Below, in pieces: positions 27,501 to 41,481 of a DNA stretch of 64,000 nucleotides. The stretch's first letter is position 1. Each line of letters opens with the position of its first letter. The translations under genes and the position numbers were made by a program. Source of the stretch: Siphlonurus alternatus (Eukaryota; Arthropoda; Insecta; Ephemeroptera; Siphlonuridae); NCBI GenBank assembly GCA_949825025.1, contig OX463781.1, forward strand, positions 8,868,648 through 8,932,647. The letters run 5' to 3'. The notes below the pieces were generated by a model, which saw only the letters and a list, made by a program, of their open reading frames with translations, did no database searches and was not told the origin of the DNA.

Positions 27501-29598
27501 ACTTTATGTTCTTACTTTATTTATTATCATTAATAACATTCTCTTTATGAAATAAGATATTTTTAAATTATATTCTTTCTTTGATATTGCTATATAATTA
27601 TATATAAAATTCATGTTTGGTTAATATAAGTTTACTTCGCTATCGATACGTCATTTACTCATGTATAGAAATTATAATTTTAATACAAATTTATGTCAAA
27701 ATTATGTATTTTTAAATAAAGTTCAGCAACATTATCATGACGTCAGAGAGTTGTGACGTCATTCCAGCAAAAGGAATGCAACTCTGGCAAACACGTGTGA
27801 AGTTTGTGCTGACGTTTTGCCAATGACGAGGTTATGACAAAACTGCAAGAATGTAACGTAATAAATTGTCGTGGAGATAGACGTAACAAAACCTGAAACT
27901 GCAGTGCTGGGAGATAAAATAATGTACACTTATGTGAGTATGATATACATCTATAAAGTGAGCGTTTAAGGCTATGTCACTGTGACACATGTTGCAATTA
28001 TGATTGCAGTTTTCCTCTATGCAAAACGAGAGTATATAACCTTGTATTCAGCATATAGCTGGAAAAGGGTGCCGTACATGAGGGGAGTGGAAGTTATTTC
28101 TATATTTTTTTAAACTTAATCCCAAATTTTGGAAGGCGACTATATACGTCTGAATAAAATCTTATTTAAATATGAAATAAAATTACCCAAGATGAAATAA
28201 TCCGAAAAATTTGTAGCAATTTTGAAATCAAATGTAAAATTTAATTCGAGTTCATCAACCCTTAAAAAAAATTGTAACATTTTTCATTTCTTTGAAATTT
28301 TTATTCCACTTATTTTGTTTTAGCCACATGAAAAAAAAAAATTCTAAGAAAATTATTAAACAATTGAATGACAGTCGTACAACAATACAAAAAAATGAAT
28401 TTAATTAACTGACCTTATTATTCTTAACAATATTTAAAGATTATAGTTAATAATAATAATTTTTAGTACATCACATATTAGCTAATTACATTTTTTGTTA
28501 TATAAATTGATAATGATGATTAAAAAAAATACATTTTGAATCACCTGCCAAAAAGAAATAAAAAGTACATAATTGACTTTCTGTATGATTTATATTGTCA
28601 ATAAAAAACAATATGTTTTGTTACTTGAGACAAAATGCATTAGCGACGACTTTTGTTAGAGTTCTCAGTGATTGACCGTACCACTATATAATATTGTATT
28701 ATATACGTTCAAGTTTTTACCGCCAGTCTCAATACCATAAGTTATAATGGAGGTGGAAATTATCCCTGATGAGTTAGTTTTTGTTACATAAGGTAATATA
28801 AGATAGGTAATAAAATTTGATGTAGTAATTAGCAATACTATTATATAAACGTTATATGTTTTAATACATTGCATTACGATTTTATCACATATATATTTTT
28901 ATCCTTTATATGCATATTACATATTTCTTTATTGCATGCATTTTAATGTTATGTATAAATTTTTATCAAAGGCGGTATAATTATTTTAATGTTTCTTCAT
29001 ATAATGATGTTGCAATGTATAATATTACTATAAAAATAGAAATTGAATGATAACCTTTATCCGAGAATTTAAAATATAGGAAATAGAACCAACGTAATTC
29101 CAATATTAGAATTTTTTATATTAATTAATTTTAGAAAAATATGTACATTTATTTATATTTTTTAAATGATTTAGATTTTTAAGCACCTAAATAAAAATGT
29201 TAATTACTATTTCACAAATAAAACTCAAAGCTCAGTTAAAATTTTAAACAGACACCAATTTGTTTTAAGAATAGTGGATATTATACTTTAATGCAATATT
29301 TCTATGATCACATTATCCTAATTTTTAGTTAAAGACGGAGTTACTTATTAAAATCCACCATGGTTCCACATGAAATTGCGCAAATTTGCCATCTGCATGT
29401 ATCACGTGACCCCTGTCTTGAGGACAAGCCACGAACTAAAGCCCGCGTGCACATGGTAATCGATATCAAAGAACGTGAGGAGCCTTCTTGCTGGGTGGTA
29501 AATTGTGGCCCATGTACAAAATATGCAACACCAATGTACTTGCTATGATGGTAGCAATAAAATTGAAAATACATTCCAATGTATAACTTCTCGATTTG

Positions 29599-29720
29599 CA
29601 AGGGCGGATCCAGCATTTGGTTTCAGGAGGGGGGAGGGGGGATATCCCATCCCCCCATTATATTATCGATGCATAGTAATATTTTCAATTGATATTTCTT
29701 GACTCCTACATCGCCCCCCT
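29599..29720 (+). mobile_element. Possible degenerate hAT-type miniature element
   Basis: CAAGGGCGGATCCAGC at the left, followed by G-runs and then C-runs, resembles the terminus of the hAT-type element at 49596 (CAGGCGCGGATTTAG). I cannot find a matching right terminus or an 8-bp duplication, so this is either an eroded copy or a chance resemblance. Confidence 0.3.
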
Positions 29721-30289
29721 ATGGATCGAGATATAAAGGTACATTGATATATTGAAAATTTTCTTGTTTCGCATTGTATACAATTATAATTTGAATTGAA
29801 TGATTTAACAACGGTATGAGAAACTATGAAAATATTATAGAACAATCCCTCAACAAAAAATTCTCGGAAGTAGCCGGAAGTTTAAAATTTATGTTTCTTT
29901 AATACGAAATTGTCAATATTTCTTCATTCAAACGTTTTCTAACTGCCTGCTACAGAAAGACCTGCAAGAACCTTCAACTATAGATGGTATACGTGTTTCA
30001 TTTGCAGGACTTTGATTTATACCTCGAGAAACCTCCTTTTTGCTTATCCAATAATTAAGACTTTTTATTAAAAATATATCCATTTTTGGAGGTATATAAT
30101 TAGATTAAATACTTAATTTAATTAAAATTAACAATAGCTATAAATCTTTATTGTAAAATATTTAAAATATTTTTATGTTTCTATTGAAAACTTGAAATTT
30201 CCATTAAGTTGGAATTTGAAATTTTCTTACAATGTTCACGTAATAGAAGACTTGATGTATTTTTTTTTTCTGAAAGTTCGTGAGATAGC

Positions 30290-30470
30290 GCTAGTGATGT
30301 GTGGGAAGATTTCAGCTGCTATCGATACTTGATCTCCATAGACATCGGAGGCATCGGTTACCGCCCGCCTCCTGGCCCTCTCGATTACTGGCCAATAAGT
30401 GAGCAACCACCGCCGCACTTGCCAGCTTCTGCCTATACTGGAGCCCACCAGAGTTTCAGTGACGTCATTA
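30290..30470. promoter_or_regulatory. GC island with CSL-type and CRE sites
   Basis: A GC-rich segment with TGTGGGAA at 30300-30307 (Su(H)/CSL consensus), a CGCCCGCC block near 30361 and TGACGTCA at 30460-30467. This combination also occurs around 3365-3570. It is a candidate enhancer; the function is inferred. Confidence 0.33.
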
Positions 30471-33220
30471 TAAATTACTTTATTGTAAATTTAACAATTT
30501 CTCACAATATTTACAACTTTTTATATTTCCTTTTTTTATTAAATTCTGATGAGATTTTTATTAGAAATATATATTGACGTTTAAAGTCTTATAACTGTGG
30601 TTTTAAAAGAGAATTCAAGTGTAGCTTTGTCAATATATGAAGAAGAGTTGATATTTATAATTTGATATCCCATAATTCAACAAATCGACATGTTTTATTT
30701 GACAGTATGACTTAAGGTGGGGGGCACTAAAAAATTAATGGTTTACTTTGTCAACTTTTCCATGCATAAATTTGCAACTTCCATTGAAAGAAATTTGTGT
30801 TGATTGTAAAGTTTGTTTCATTCAAACTTCAAACTTTATTAACTAAAATACAAAATTATGGAAATTTCTTTCTCTATTTAGATTTCTATCTGTATAACAA
30901 TTTACATTTATTTATATTTAAATTAAAGTTGTGAAAATTCCTGTTTTCATATAAAAAATAAATGTAACTAATTAATTATTGAGATTTTTTGTCTTAATGA
31001 GGTGATTTTACACTTAATTTAAGTACAAATATTTTAAACATGTTGTTATAATTTTGTCTTCTTTCAATCTTATAACACACAACATTATTACAGATTGATA
31101 AATTTATAATTCAACAATATTATAATAGCAATAAGGAGCTACGTTTTATGATGTGTGTTAGAACCATTAGAAAGATTAAATCAGAATAAATCAAAATCTC
31201 GTTAGCACATTCTATGGCTTTCTGCTTGCTTGTACAAACTTATCTGTTATAAATAAAACTCTCTCTGACTCGCGATATTCACCGCCTCTTGTCGCCTTAA
31301 TGATGAGGAGAAACTAGTTCACTTGTACCTCTCGGAAGAATCAACCAAAGAACTTTTAAAAGTGGATAAACATTTGCTAAAAAAAAATATGATATGGTAC
31401 AAATTTAAGTGCAGCTATTTTTGAGCCAATTTTCAACTGGCTAATGATAAGAACTGATCCAAAATGGTGACCATCCACCTTCCTACATTGGTGAACTTGG
31501 TAGGTATAAGAATTGCAACTCCACCTTTGAAATGTCCTTGGGATCACCTCGCAGGTTGCTGTATTCTCCAGGTGATTATCTGATCGACTTGTAACTCTGA
31601 GAGAAGAAAACCTTGTATGACAGGTGCTCATCTCTTTAAGATGTCTAACTATTATAATAATATTATAAAAAATTATTATTATAGTCAGATATAAAAATAA
31701 ACCGTTATTTAATAAGTTATACTTTAAATTGCTTATAATCAGTCAATGCCATTTCAATAATTTTAAAAGTAAAATTATTATTACCTTTTTTTAATTAGTT
31801 ACAAAAGTTGTTTCATGGTGTATAATTTTTAAGAATAATAATTAAATACAATTCATTATGAAATTGAAAATTAATTGAAATACATTCATTGTAAATTGAC
31901 AGCATGAAATAATTTAACAAGATATTATATACTGAATTAATTTAGTATTTATTAGTATATAAATACATAGAAATTTCTGTAATTTCATTTCTTAATCTTG
32001 GATATAATAGGCTGTTTAATATAAACTCACTATTTTTTAACGTAAAAGTTCAATTTTTGGTTACATTGCTGAACAGAAAATTTTGTCAAAAAAATATAGC
32101 ACTAACAAGTAGGTATAAAAAACTCCCATTTTTTAAATTAATTATGTAATAATAAAAAATACAATTGAATGTATATTATTTCTTACAGCATAATATTTTT
32201 ATTATATTTTTTTTTTACGCTTCACTGTATTGTTTTTATTCTCTCTTTCAACAATACACTTGAAGAGTTTGGAGTTATGGTAAGAGGAGTCCTATTCTAT
32301 TCAAAACAGTAAGAGGAGGACCAGTATATGTATGTACGTAACACCCCTCCATTCTTTTTATTTTTTCTTCTTACATTTATTTTCTTCCCCCCTTTTTTTT
32401 TTTACTTCCTCCTTTCTTGTTCCGGGTCCGCTTTAAATCTTTCAGCTGCGTTCCCACACTCTGACCCCACTAGTTCCGATTTTCTCCCTCCTTATAGTCA
32501 TTGTAATAATACAACTCGGAAGTTAGGGAGGAGGAGGAGGGTTACCTCCCTCTCCCAGCCCTTGCGGTGACAAGATCAGCCTGTTGCGTCATTCAGGGGT
32601 GTGTAATGCACCCTCTATCTCCCCTCCTATATTTTATATAACTTGTGGCCCATACCGATACTCATTTTATGTACGATATATTTAAAAAAAAAAATCCTAT
32701 TTGAAGTAACACAATAAACTGCAGTTTAATGGTTAAGAGTATAGGCTTATATTAAGTACTTAATTATAAAAAAAGAAATAGAACAATAAAAATATATTAT
32801 ATAATACAATTGTATGTTACTAAGAAAATATAATAAAGGTACACTTCATATTTTTATCTTTGATCTATTATCGTTATTAATATAAAAGGTGATCAAAAAA
32901 TTTGATGGTTATTATTATAAGAACAATAGAACTTTTGCTTTCTCTATATTTAATGACAATAAGTGAAAGCATTGTGTTCTAATATTGAGACATTTTAATA
33001 AAAGAATAATTATATTTCAACATATTTACAAGCTCCAGTTTATAAGATATGGATCTCAACTAAATGAGATTGTCAAATTTGTCATTTAACTATAATGAGA
33101 TTTCTGATTCTTTCTTAAATCTGCAAGCTTATTTTTAAAATATGATGTATTGCGTCATATTTTGATACAACAGAACACCCACAGTACGACAATTAATTAA
33201 GATCTGGTTTTAACTGTCAT

Positions 33221-33413
33221 TGGGGGACCTTCACGAAGCACTTTAACCCCCACTTTAGTCTTGATTTTTATCCCTGGTGCTAAACCATCAGGATCTAAAC
33301 ATGGTTAGTCCCTATATGGTTAGCCCCTATATGGTTAGCTCATGCATGGTTTAGCACCAGGGTTAAAAATTGAGGCTAAATTGTGGGTTCAAGTGCTTCG
33401 TGAATGTCCCCCA
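33221..33413. mobile_element. Foldback miniature element E, 23-bp terminal inverted repeats
   Basis: The left end TGGGGGACCTTCACGAAGCA continues to CTT and is mirrored at the right end (AAGTGCTTCGTGAATGTCCCCCA) with one mismatch. Inverse pairing continues inward (CCTGGTGCTAAACCAT with ATGGTTTAGCACCAGG). The loop holds a direct repeat of CTATATGGTTAG. At 193 bp it has no coding capacity. The superfamily is not assigned because no clear target duplication is visible. Confidence 0.8.
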
Positions 33414-36098
33414 TTATAATTATGAATTCCCTACTTTCTCGAAAGTTATACTTTACTTTTAAGTCACAATTAAAACTAAAAATTAGCTATATTTTAATAT
33501 TGATATAATGATATCTTTACAGAGTGATCATTTTAATGACGATTTCTAATTAACTTATGACAACAATCAACGTCTACTATAAAAAAATAATATTTATTAA
33601 TAGGAGCTTAAGTTACACGTTCTGTGGGTGTCATTTTGTTCAATATTCAACTATTATAACAATATGTCACAATATAGGAACTAGCTAATAACATCAAACA
33701 CTTACAACAATTGTTATTACATAAATGTATACTGTAACAACTAGAAGAGGGTAGGCAGGTGTGATGAAACATTTTCCCAGGGTCCTGTGTGGGATGTTTG
33801 TACCCTCCATCCAAGTTAGGGGTTGTAAGGGAATGTCTGCTGCAGGGATGATGGTGGTGGCGGCGGCGGGGGCATGACGGGGCGTTGGCTGCCCCCCTTG
33901 CCACTCCCCTAGCTACCTTACTGAGAACAATAGTGACAACCCCCTTGGTACTACCTTTAAGAGGGGTGTGTCTACTGCTACTGCATAAGTAAGCGTGGGA
34001 CTAAAATCTCCCCTGTTAAGTTATTATTATTAAGAATAAAAGGTTTTTAGAGGAGAATCTGCCAATTCTTACAAATAATAATCTTGCGTCACAGAAAAGA
34101 TGACAAACTTTGTTCTACAGGCGTGGGAAGAAACTTGGTACAAAGCAGCTGGAGGTTTTATACCATCGACTTTCAAGGCTTTATTGTTAAAATGAGTTTT
34201 GATCAACTTCGCTTATACTGAAAATGTTAACAATCAAGTTTTATGATAAATATTTGTGTATCGTATCTTTACTTAAATTAAGAAAAAAAAATTAATATAT
34301 TAAAGTTTTAATGTTAAAGTTTATAAATCAATGTTCTTAAAAATCAGTCAGCTTCATAGTGGAATAGATAATAGGAAAAGTTAGCACAAAATGTTTTGGA
34401 GTATCTAATAAATTCCTTCTTTAGCTTGACAAAAAGACGGTTTATAATAAAAGTCTTTTTCAAATATTTTCAGCATGGATTGAAATTTAAATAATGTTGG
34501 TTCAGAATATAGCTCAGGTTTTGTTAATAAAATACATTCATTTGGTTCTGAAAAGATTATTTTTATATAGGAATAAAAAAATACCTGCAATATTGATGAT
34601 AAAGTTTATCTATTATCTTTGAATCTAACGCACCACTTAATTTTAATGACAATTTACCACACACTTAACATTATTTTCTATTAATCATTTTCCTCACAAT
34701 ATGGTGCTAAAATATTAATCGATGTCACATATAGTATATCTTGCAAGATCAGTAAATAGCTATTATGCCCATTGGCTATATAAAAGAAACAGTAATTACA
34801 CGCTGTTCAATCAACTACATTTCAAGTGCATTGTGAATGCATCTTACAACGTCAGCAATGATTAACTGACGTCACCTCCACATACAAGAATCACTAAATC
34901 ATCATTATATTTTATAATAATATGTTAAGAAATAAATAATGCAATATTATATATATTATATCTTATATAAAATCTTGTTAAGTTATATCATACAAAAATT
35001 TTCATACCATATCATTTTAAATTTATTAAAACATGATTATAATATAATATATGTAAATATTATTAGCAAAAATGATTTCTTTTACACATCATAAAATATA
35101 ATCTTTAAAAATATATATGTATAGTACTAGTTACAATATAAGATTGTAATGTCTTATATAAATTTGTGATTTATATCAACATGCATTTATATTGTAAACT
35201 ATATGTACAGTGCAAGGTAAAATTATATTATAAATCAAGTCATCAATGAATATTATATAGGTCTAATCTTTTTATTATTATTATTAAACACATGAAAGCT
35301 TGTTTGTGGATGGTTTTACTATAGCACAAAACATTATTATAAATGGAAGTATATATAACAGTACTTGAACACATAAAATCAATTTGTAAACTAGAAAATA
35401 ATAATATCGTATATTTTAATGACAATAATGATACTAAAAAGTTACATTAAAACATTTACTGCATTATAAAATGGATCTTCGATTACACGATATAAATAAT
35501 TTTAATGTTAATTTGTATATTATAAAACAAAAATAATGAAAGTTGTTACTGATTTTTCTGTAATTTTAATTGGGATTTAACTGTATTATGGATGCATCTT
35601 GAACTGTATATGTTTTATTTGTATAATTTAAAAATAGATCAACAAAATTTTATATAATATTAAATAATAAATCATAAATAATTAAATATTCATATAAGAT
35701 TATGGTTTAATTTATAATAATAAATTCATACTCAAATAAGCCTAACATATTTATAATATGTTAATTAATTGATCTATTCCTATTATATGTAAATTTATGT
35801 TACCTAGCCTAGTTTCGTATAAGGTAAAATTGATATAGTCACGCTCAATTACTGCAATAACTAGCGTAGTATTATTTTAAATATTTAAATTTGAAGACGT
35901 GCGCTCTCACCCACACACATAATTTTAAATTTGTCACGGTTTTATTTTAGCGTACAGACCTTGTGACCAAGTAGTGGGAGCTAGCAAACGTTCTGCATAA
36001 TTACAGACTCGCAAGGATCACGTTTCTTCCTATTACAGATTTATGAAGCGCGTGAGGCTTACTGTACACCAACATAAAGGAACTTGAATTGAATTTGT
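33414..36098. other. AT-rich non-coding stretch
   Basis: No supported gene. A GC-richer patch with short GGC repeats lies at about 33740-33990. CGTGGGAA (CSL-type) is at 34122-34129 and TGACGTCA at 34867-34874. From about 34900 to 35880 the DNA is extremely AT-rich with nothing recognisable. Confidence 0.5.
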
Positions 36099-36267
36099 AA
36101 ACTGGGATTGAATTTTTGAGCCTCGACATCAACAGTAATTTTTTCAGATCACTTTTGAACCTGGATTTGGAAAATTAACCATACTTGTCTTTCCAAATCC
36201 AGATTCAAAAGTGATCTGAAAAAATTATTGTAGATGCAGCTGAAGTTCAAAAATTCAATCCCAGTTT
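36099..36267. mobile_element. Foldback miniature element D (~169 bp)
   Basis: AAACTGGGATTGAATTTTTG at the left is mirrored by CAAAAATTCAATCCCAGTTT at the right. The centre folds as TTTTTTCAGATCACTTTTGA against TCAAAAGTGATCTGAAAAAA. No reading frame and no clear target duplication. Probably a non-autonomous DNA transposon; class uncertain. Confidence 0.72.
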
Positions 36268-36620
36268 GGCTTGTTGGCTTTTGGATACAATCCCATTTTA
36301 TTCTTATTATCTATTTCCTTCATATAATAATATATATAATACATGTTACAAAGTTACAGCCAAAAGTAATAGATACTTGTGCCTATCTTTTTACGAGCAT
36401 TAATTATTAATAGGGCTGATATAATTGAATTGTTTACAATAAATTTGTCCCGTACAAAATTCCAACAATTTCATTTTTGTGTAAATGAGTGGGGAGTGGA
36501 AATTGAAGAAATTGGATATAGTCGTATAATTCTATAATTCTAACCAAAAGATCATTGGAAATACAATTTCACATTAGAAATATTTATTTTTGATTTTTTT
36601 TATAAAGTTGTTAAATTAAC

Positions 36621-36621
<1 letters not shown>

Positions 36622-36709
<88 letters not shown>
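36622..36709. repeat. (TA)n microsatellite
   Basis: About 88 bp of uninterrupted TA dinucleotide. Confidence 0.97.
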
Positions 36710-36710
<1 letters not shown>

Positions 36711-38029
36711 TGTATAGATCAGTTCTAAAAAAAAAAATAAATAAAAATACAAGTCGTGAAACTCAACCTTCTCCCCCACTGATAACATTGTTCTTAAGCT
36801 ATAATACTTTACAACTATTGAATTAATCTACTGCAGATTGATGTACATATTATAACGTTATCCCTGCTCTGTTTGTGGGCGGACCTCATCATACAAGACT
36901 CACAAGAGTGACGTCCCAGATTTCTATGTAGAGGTGTACAAAAACATTTGCCACATTAAAATACATAAACCTTGCTATCAATAAGATTACCGTCTCGAAC
37001 TTTTCATCTGTAATTATACAGACAGCCATTCAGTATTGTTATGCTAATTCGATCAATCCCATCCAGTGTGCAGGAAGCCTTGTACTGATGCTCATGCTTG
37101 GGTGCCGGTACGTATAATGCGTGGGAAGAGAAAAAGCCACAGTGCACCGTCGTTCCTCCTCATAAAATGTGCATATTTAATAAGCCCTTGTTGTAAGATG
37201 TATACTGTAGGAAAATATTTTTTATATATATAAGTACTGTATATAATACATCTTCGTAATATTGCATACAAGAGAGTACAAAAGGCTTGAATAAACCGCT
37301 ATAATATGACACCAACGTGAAATACAATAAATTATTTTGTCATACATCGTATATTATGTACAAAGAAAATAATAAAATAAAAATATATATTCTTTAAATT
37401 AAAATTGCAATATTGCAAAAAAATTAGCTTTGGGCATTTCTATGCAACTGTAAAATGTATGGTTCTATGCCATGGTAAGTGATTTAATACTTTTTACGGT
37501 ATATTTAATACTAGATAATTTATATAATATTATTTATTATTTTAAATTGATAATGTCTCAAAACGATGGTAATTTTAGTTTTAATTATTATTTTTGTTGT
37601 TTTTAAAAGAGTTTGTATTCTTGACGGTTCAAAAATTAATTGTTTTATTACGAAAGGACTTTTTTTTTATAAAAAAATTAATCATAATATAAACCTATCA
37701 TACTTTAAGAAGAAGATAACCCTCGGGCTTAAATAAGATTTTATATTTCTGCATCATTTAAACAGTCATAAAATAACTCTGAAAACACATTTTATACTTC
37801 CAGATCATAAAAACAATTAAAAATATACATGCATACTCAGAAAATATGTTTCTATATAAACTATTAAAGGGACATTTTCAATATAATAGGGAAAAGTTAA
37901 GAAATATTGCGATGACATTATAGAATTTCTTACAGTAAGCTTAAAAAAAAAAAAAACTAAAATTAAAAACATCAACTACGCAGTAGATAATGTTCAAGTT
38001 ACATAATACGACCAAGTTAATTTACATAA

Positions 38030-38190
38030 AGTTAAAGGTCTCTCGCCGCCGCTCCGGGTGTGGCTATATTGAAGAGATGGGGTGGGGGGGTGAAGGTGCG
38101 GAGGGTGGGGGGTGGCGCTCGCTCCCACGGTCCCAGCTACAGGGGAGAGGGACCCACGTGGGGATGCTGCAAAGATGACCAGGTGGATGG
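38030..38190. promoter_or_regulatory. G-rich island with a CCCACGTGGG palindrome
   Basis: CpG and G-run rich segment. The perfect 10-bp palindrome at 38153-38162 contains a CACGTG E-box. The strand asymmetry (G-rich on plus) differs from the other islands. There is no convincing exon. Confidence 0.25.
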
Positions 38191-40486
38191 ATGCTAAAGA
38201 TCCCTACTAAGAGAAAATCTCTTCTATTTTATAATATAACCTTCTTCTGTACATGACATCGTAAAAAGAAAAACCATTATAGCAAAAATCTTTAAAATTT
38301 TCATATAACCACCCCACCATCACCACCCCTCCTCTTATATATAAAGTTCTATAGCTCCCCAACTTTTTCTTTATATTTTATCCCTTCTTATAAAGATTAA
38401 ATGACGTGGTACGTACTTATTATAACATCTGCAGAGCAAGCCAACTTATATACGTACAAAGATACGAAGATAGAAAATTACGTAAAATGATATCGAGTCG
38501 CGCGACTGTCGCTCTGTTATGAGGAGCAGCAACGTTGACCTCAGAGATAGTCAGGGATATTGACAAGGCTGTTTATTTATTAAAAACATCATTTGTAACA
38601 CAAAGTTATAAACAATTTATACGACCAAGCTCGTTCTTTTTATATTCCATATATTGATAACATTAGAAATGTGCTGACAAACTTTTGGAACATTATTTTA
38701 TATTTTTATCTCTTCCCGTCAACTTTCTGAGGCTAACTAATATAACAATACTATTTTTTTAAATTTAATTAGTTGAAATTTCATCTAATTAAATCTAATT
38801 GTGTTCATTGATTGCATTTTGTTACTGATTTCGCTAATTAAAAAGAACTGCATCATGCGTAGCTACTATACTAATATTTTGAATCAGAGAAACTTATGTT
38901 AGTGTTCATGCAACGCAGTTAGCCTACTTGACAGGATAATGATACAAACAGGCCGCCATGTTAAACTGACACATTACGCAGCAAAGGAGAACAAATTTAA
39001 ATTTCTTACACTTGAACTGCTGTCTCAAAAATTTTAATTCTTTTAATTTTTTTAAGTAATTTATTGAAATATTTTTTTATTTTCGCGGGCCTTCAAAATG
39101 GTTCTGAATATGACTTCACATACAAGTATTTAACTTTAAAAAATATTCTGTTAAAATAATATCACTAAAAATATCACACAAATTTAGGCAGAAATATAAA
39201 TGTAACAAATACATGCAGTATACATATAAAATATATATTATGTTACATTATTTCATGTTCTTGTTCTAGTGAATTAATTGAATAAAATTGAGAACAACTT
39301 ATCCCGTGTACAGTAAACTATACCAATGGTTTTCATTACTAAAATCATATCTGATTTAATTCTGCAAAGTTTACAACGAGATACGACACAAGTGCTGAAC
39401 TACCAAAATTGAAAGTGTAGTCGAATCAATCAGCAGAAGTCCCCCCCCCCCTGACAACATCTGGGTGGCCTTCCTTCTGTCTCCTGCCATCCTCTAGAAC
39501 TAATATCATATACGAAAGATAACATTCAGATTTCTCCCCACAATATTGTCTTATAGACCAACGAGTCGAACAATTAATTTTACTACTTGTCAGGATATAT
39601 ACTCATATTAATTGTGTATCGTGGTCAAGCCTTTGTCTTGATTTTTTTTAAACAATAATTTTACATTATTTATCATTAAGTTTATATAATAAATAAATAT
39701 TTATCTTGTATAACATTTATTCAATTTATTTTAAATTAATTAATTTTATTATATTTATAACATGTTTTTATTTTTTATCTGATTATTGATTAAACAAGTC
39801 AGAAATCAATCTTCGCAAGAAATTGCAAGGATATGTAAATAATTCAAATGCATGTTTAATTATGTAATATAAATATATATAATTATAATGTATTATATGT
39901 TACCAAGATTTTAGTTATATTAAATTAAATTATATTAAATTATATATTAATTTTTATACATGTGTATTTTAACTAAGAATTTGTATGAACTATTGTATTC
40001 TTTCTAATCGGATTACCTAACCTGTAGTCTGTTTTCTGAATAAATATAATAAATTGAAAATTTAGTTATTTAGTGCATATTATTATAAAAGTACTGTTTG
40101 TATTTATGCTCTTTGTTCTTAATTGTTCAAAACTTCAAATAAAATTGAAATTTATTTAATTTACCTTGCATTGAATATTAATAAAATAACTTACCTCAAA
40201 TCTCCAAATAAATTCTTCTCAATCAACTGCTTAATTAAAATACAATAACCATTTAATTAATAAATTGTATAAACGTTTCCTGCATTTGAATATGAATTTG
40301 CAATCTGTATTATTCAGTGAGTGCAGTCATATAAAACTCTATAGTTTTGATCCACACCTATATCAAAGGAACATAATTCATAAATATTATCATGCCTAAA
40401 TTGTAACACCTTTCTCTTTCTTCCTGCAGTTTCAGTGTTCTTAAAGTCAGAGGATGCAGACTGTAACTCTGCATATCCCAGAGTGT

Positions 40487-40622
<136 letters not shown>

Positions 40623-41481
40623 TAATCGAGGCAGATGCTGTTACAGCCTAACAATAAATTATATTAAGTCTCACAATCATAATATATATTATATTTTTTA
40701 ATTATTGCTAATAATTGTTAAAATACAACATATTTCTGCTGTGCGCATCATATCGAAAGGACTGAAAATTCTGTTTTTAATTCACTAGCTGAACTACGGA
40801 AGTACTTATCAAGCAGGAAGTTTCATTATCATGCGATTGGATTTGTTTCAATCTGGAATAACGCCTGCCCTTATAATCTTTGAGCAGGATTAAAATGAAA
40901 AGCATTAATTCACATAGAAATTTAACTGCAAATCTAATAATAAAAATGACATGCAGTGTTTGTTTGAATCTTTATTTTTTTATATTAGTTTCGAAGTTAT
41001 AATATTTCTAAATTGTTGGTGAAGATAATGTTTTCCAATTTATGATTACATGCAAATGTGTACAATAAAAAAAGTGATTCACTTTGAAATGTTATTTTGT
41101 AATATTGTTTCATAATATTTTTGCTTGCAGCTGCGACTGAAAAACAAAACTTTAAAAAAACACTTTTAAATTGTTTAACCCTCTACGGATGAAATTTATA
41201 TAAAAATATATCGTATTAAGTTATGTAAAACAGTCGAGACCTTGGCTTCACAACTGGGGAAGGGGGAGGGGTAACCTAGGCCAGGTCAGGGTCTCCCTGT
41301 ATTTGCACGTCCTGACGATTTGATGATACTAGCGACTAGAGATTGACAGATCCCGCTCCTCAATTATGCATGACTCACTCTCACAGATTTAGGTCGGTCG
41401 GTCAGTAAAGCTTTTGTTTGTTTGTCACCTCAACTTGTCGATCACTGATGTAATATTCAACACATTAAAGTAAACGTGCAT

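Larger units (their letters stand above)
24565..33220. other. Long AT-rich non-coding stretch with GC islands
   Basis: No supported gene. GC-richer patches lie at about 25500-25590, 26150-26320, 27260-27440, 30290-30470 and 32400-32650. Runs of A occur at 26435-26455. TGACGTCA occurs at 27738, 27754 and 30460. A bulged hairpin near 27747-27788 (AGAGTTG..ATTCC/GGAAT..CAACTCT) surrounds the second of these. A less AT-rich block at 31380-31640 and another at 29360-29520 have open frames without domains. Confidence 0.5.

Noticed and set aside
29341..29616. Overlapping frames on both strands at 29.34-29.62 kb
   Set aside because: The less AT-rich composition explains open frames on both strands. 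There is no domain or convincing splice pair.
31377..31631. 84-codon minus-strand frame in a less AT-rich block
   Set aside because: No domain recognised and no second copy. It could be an old transposon or exon remnant, but nothing supports either.
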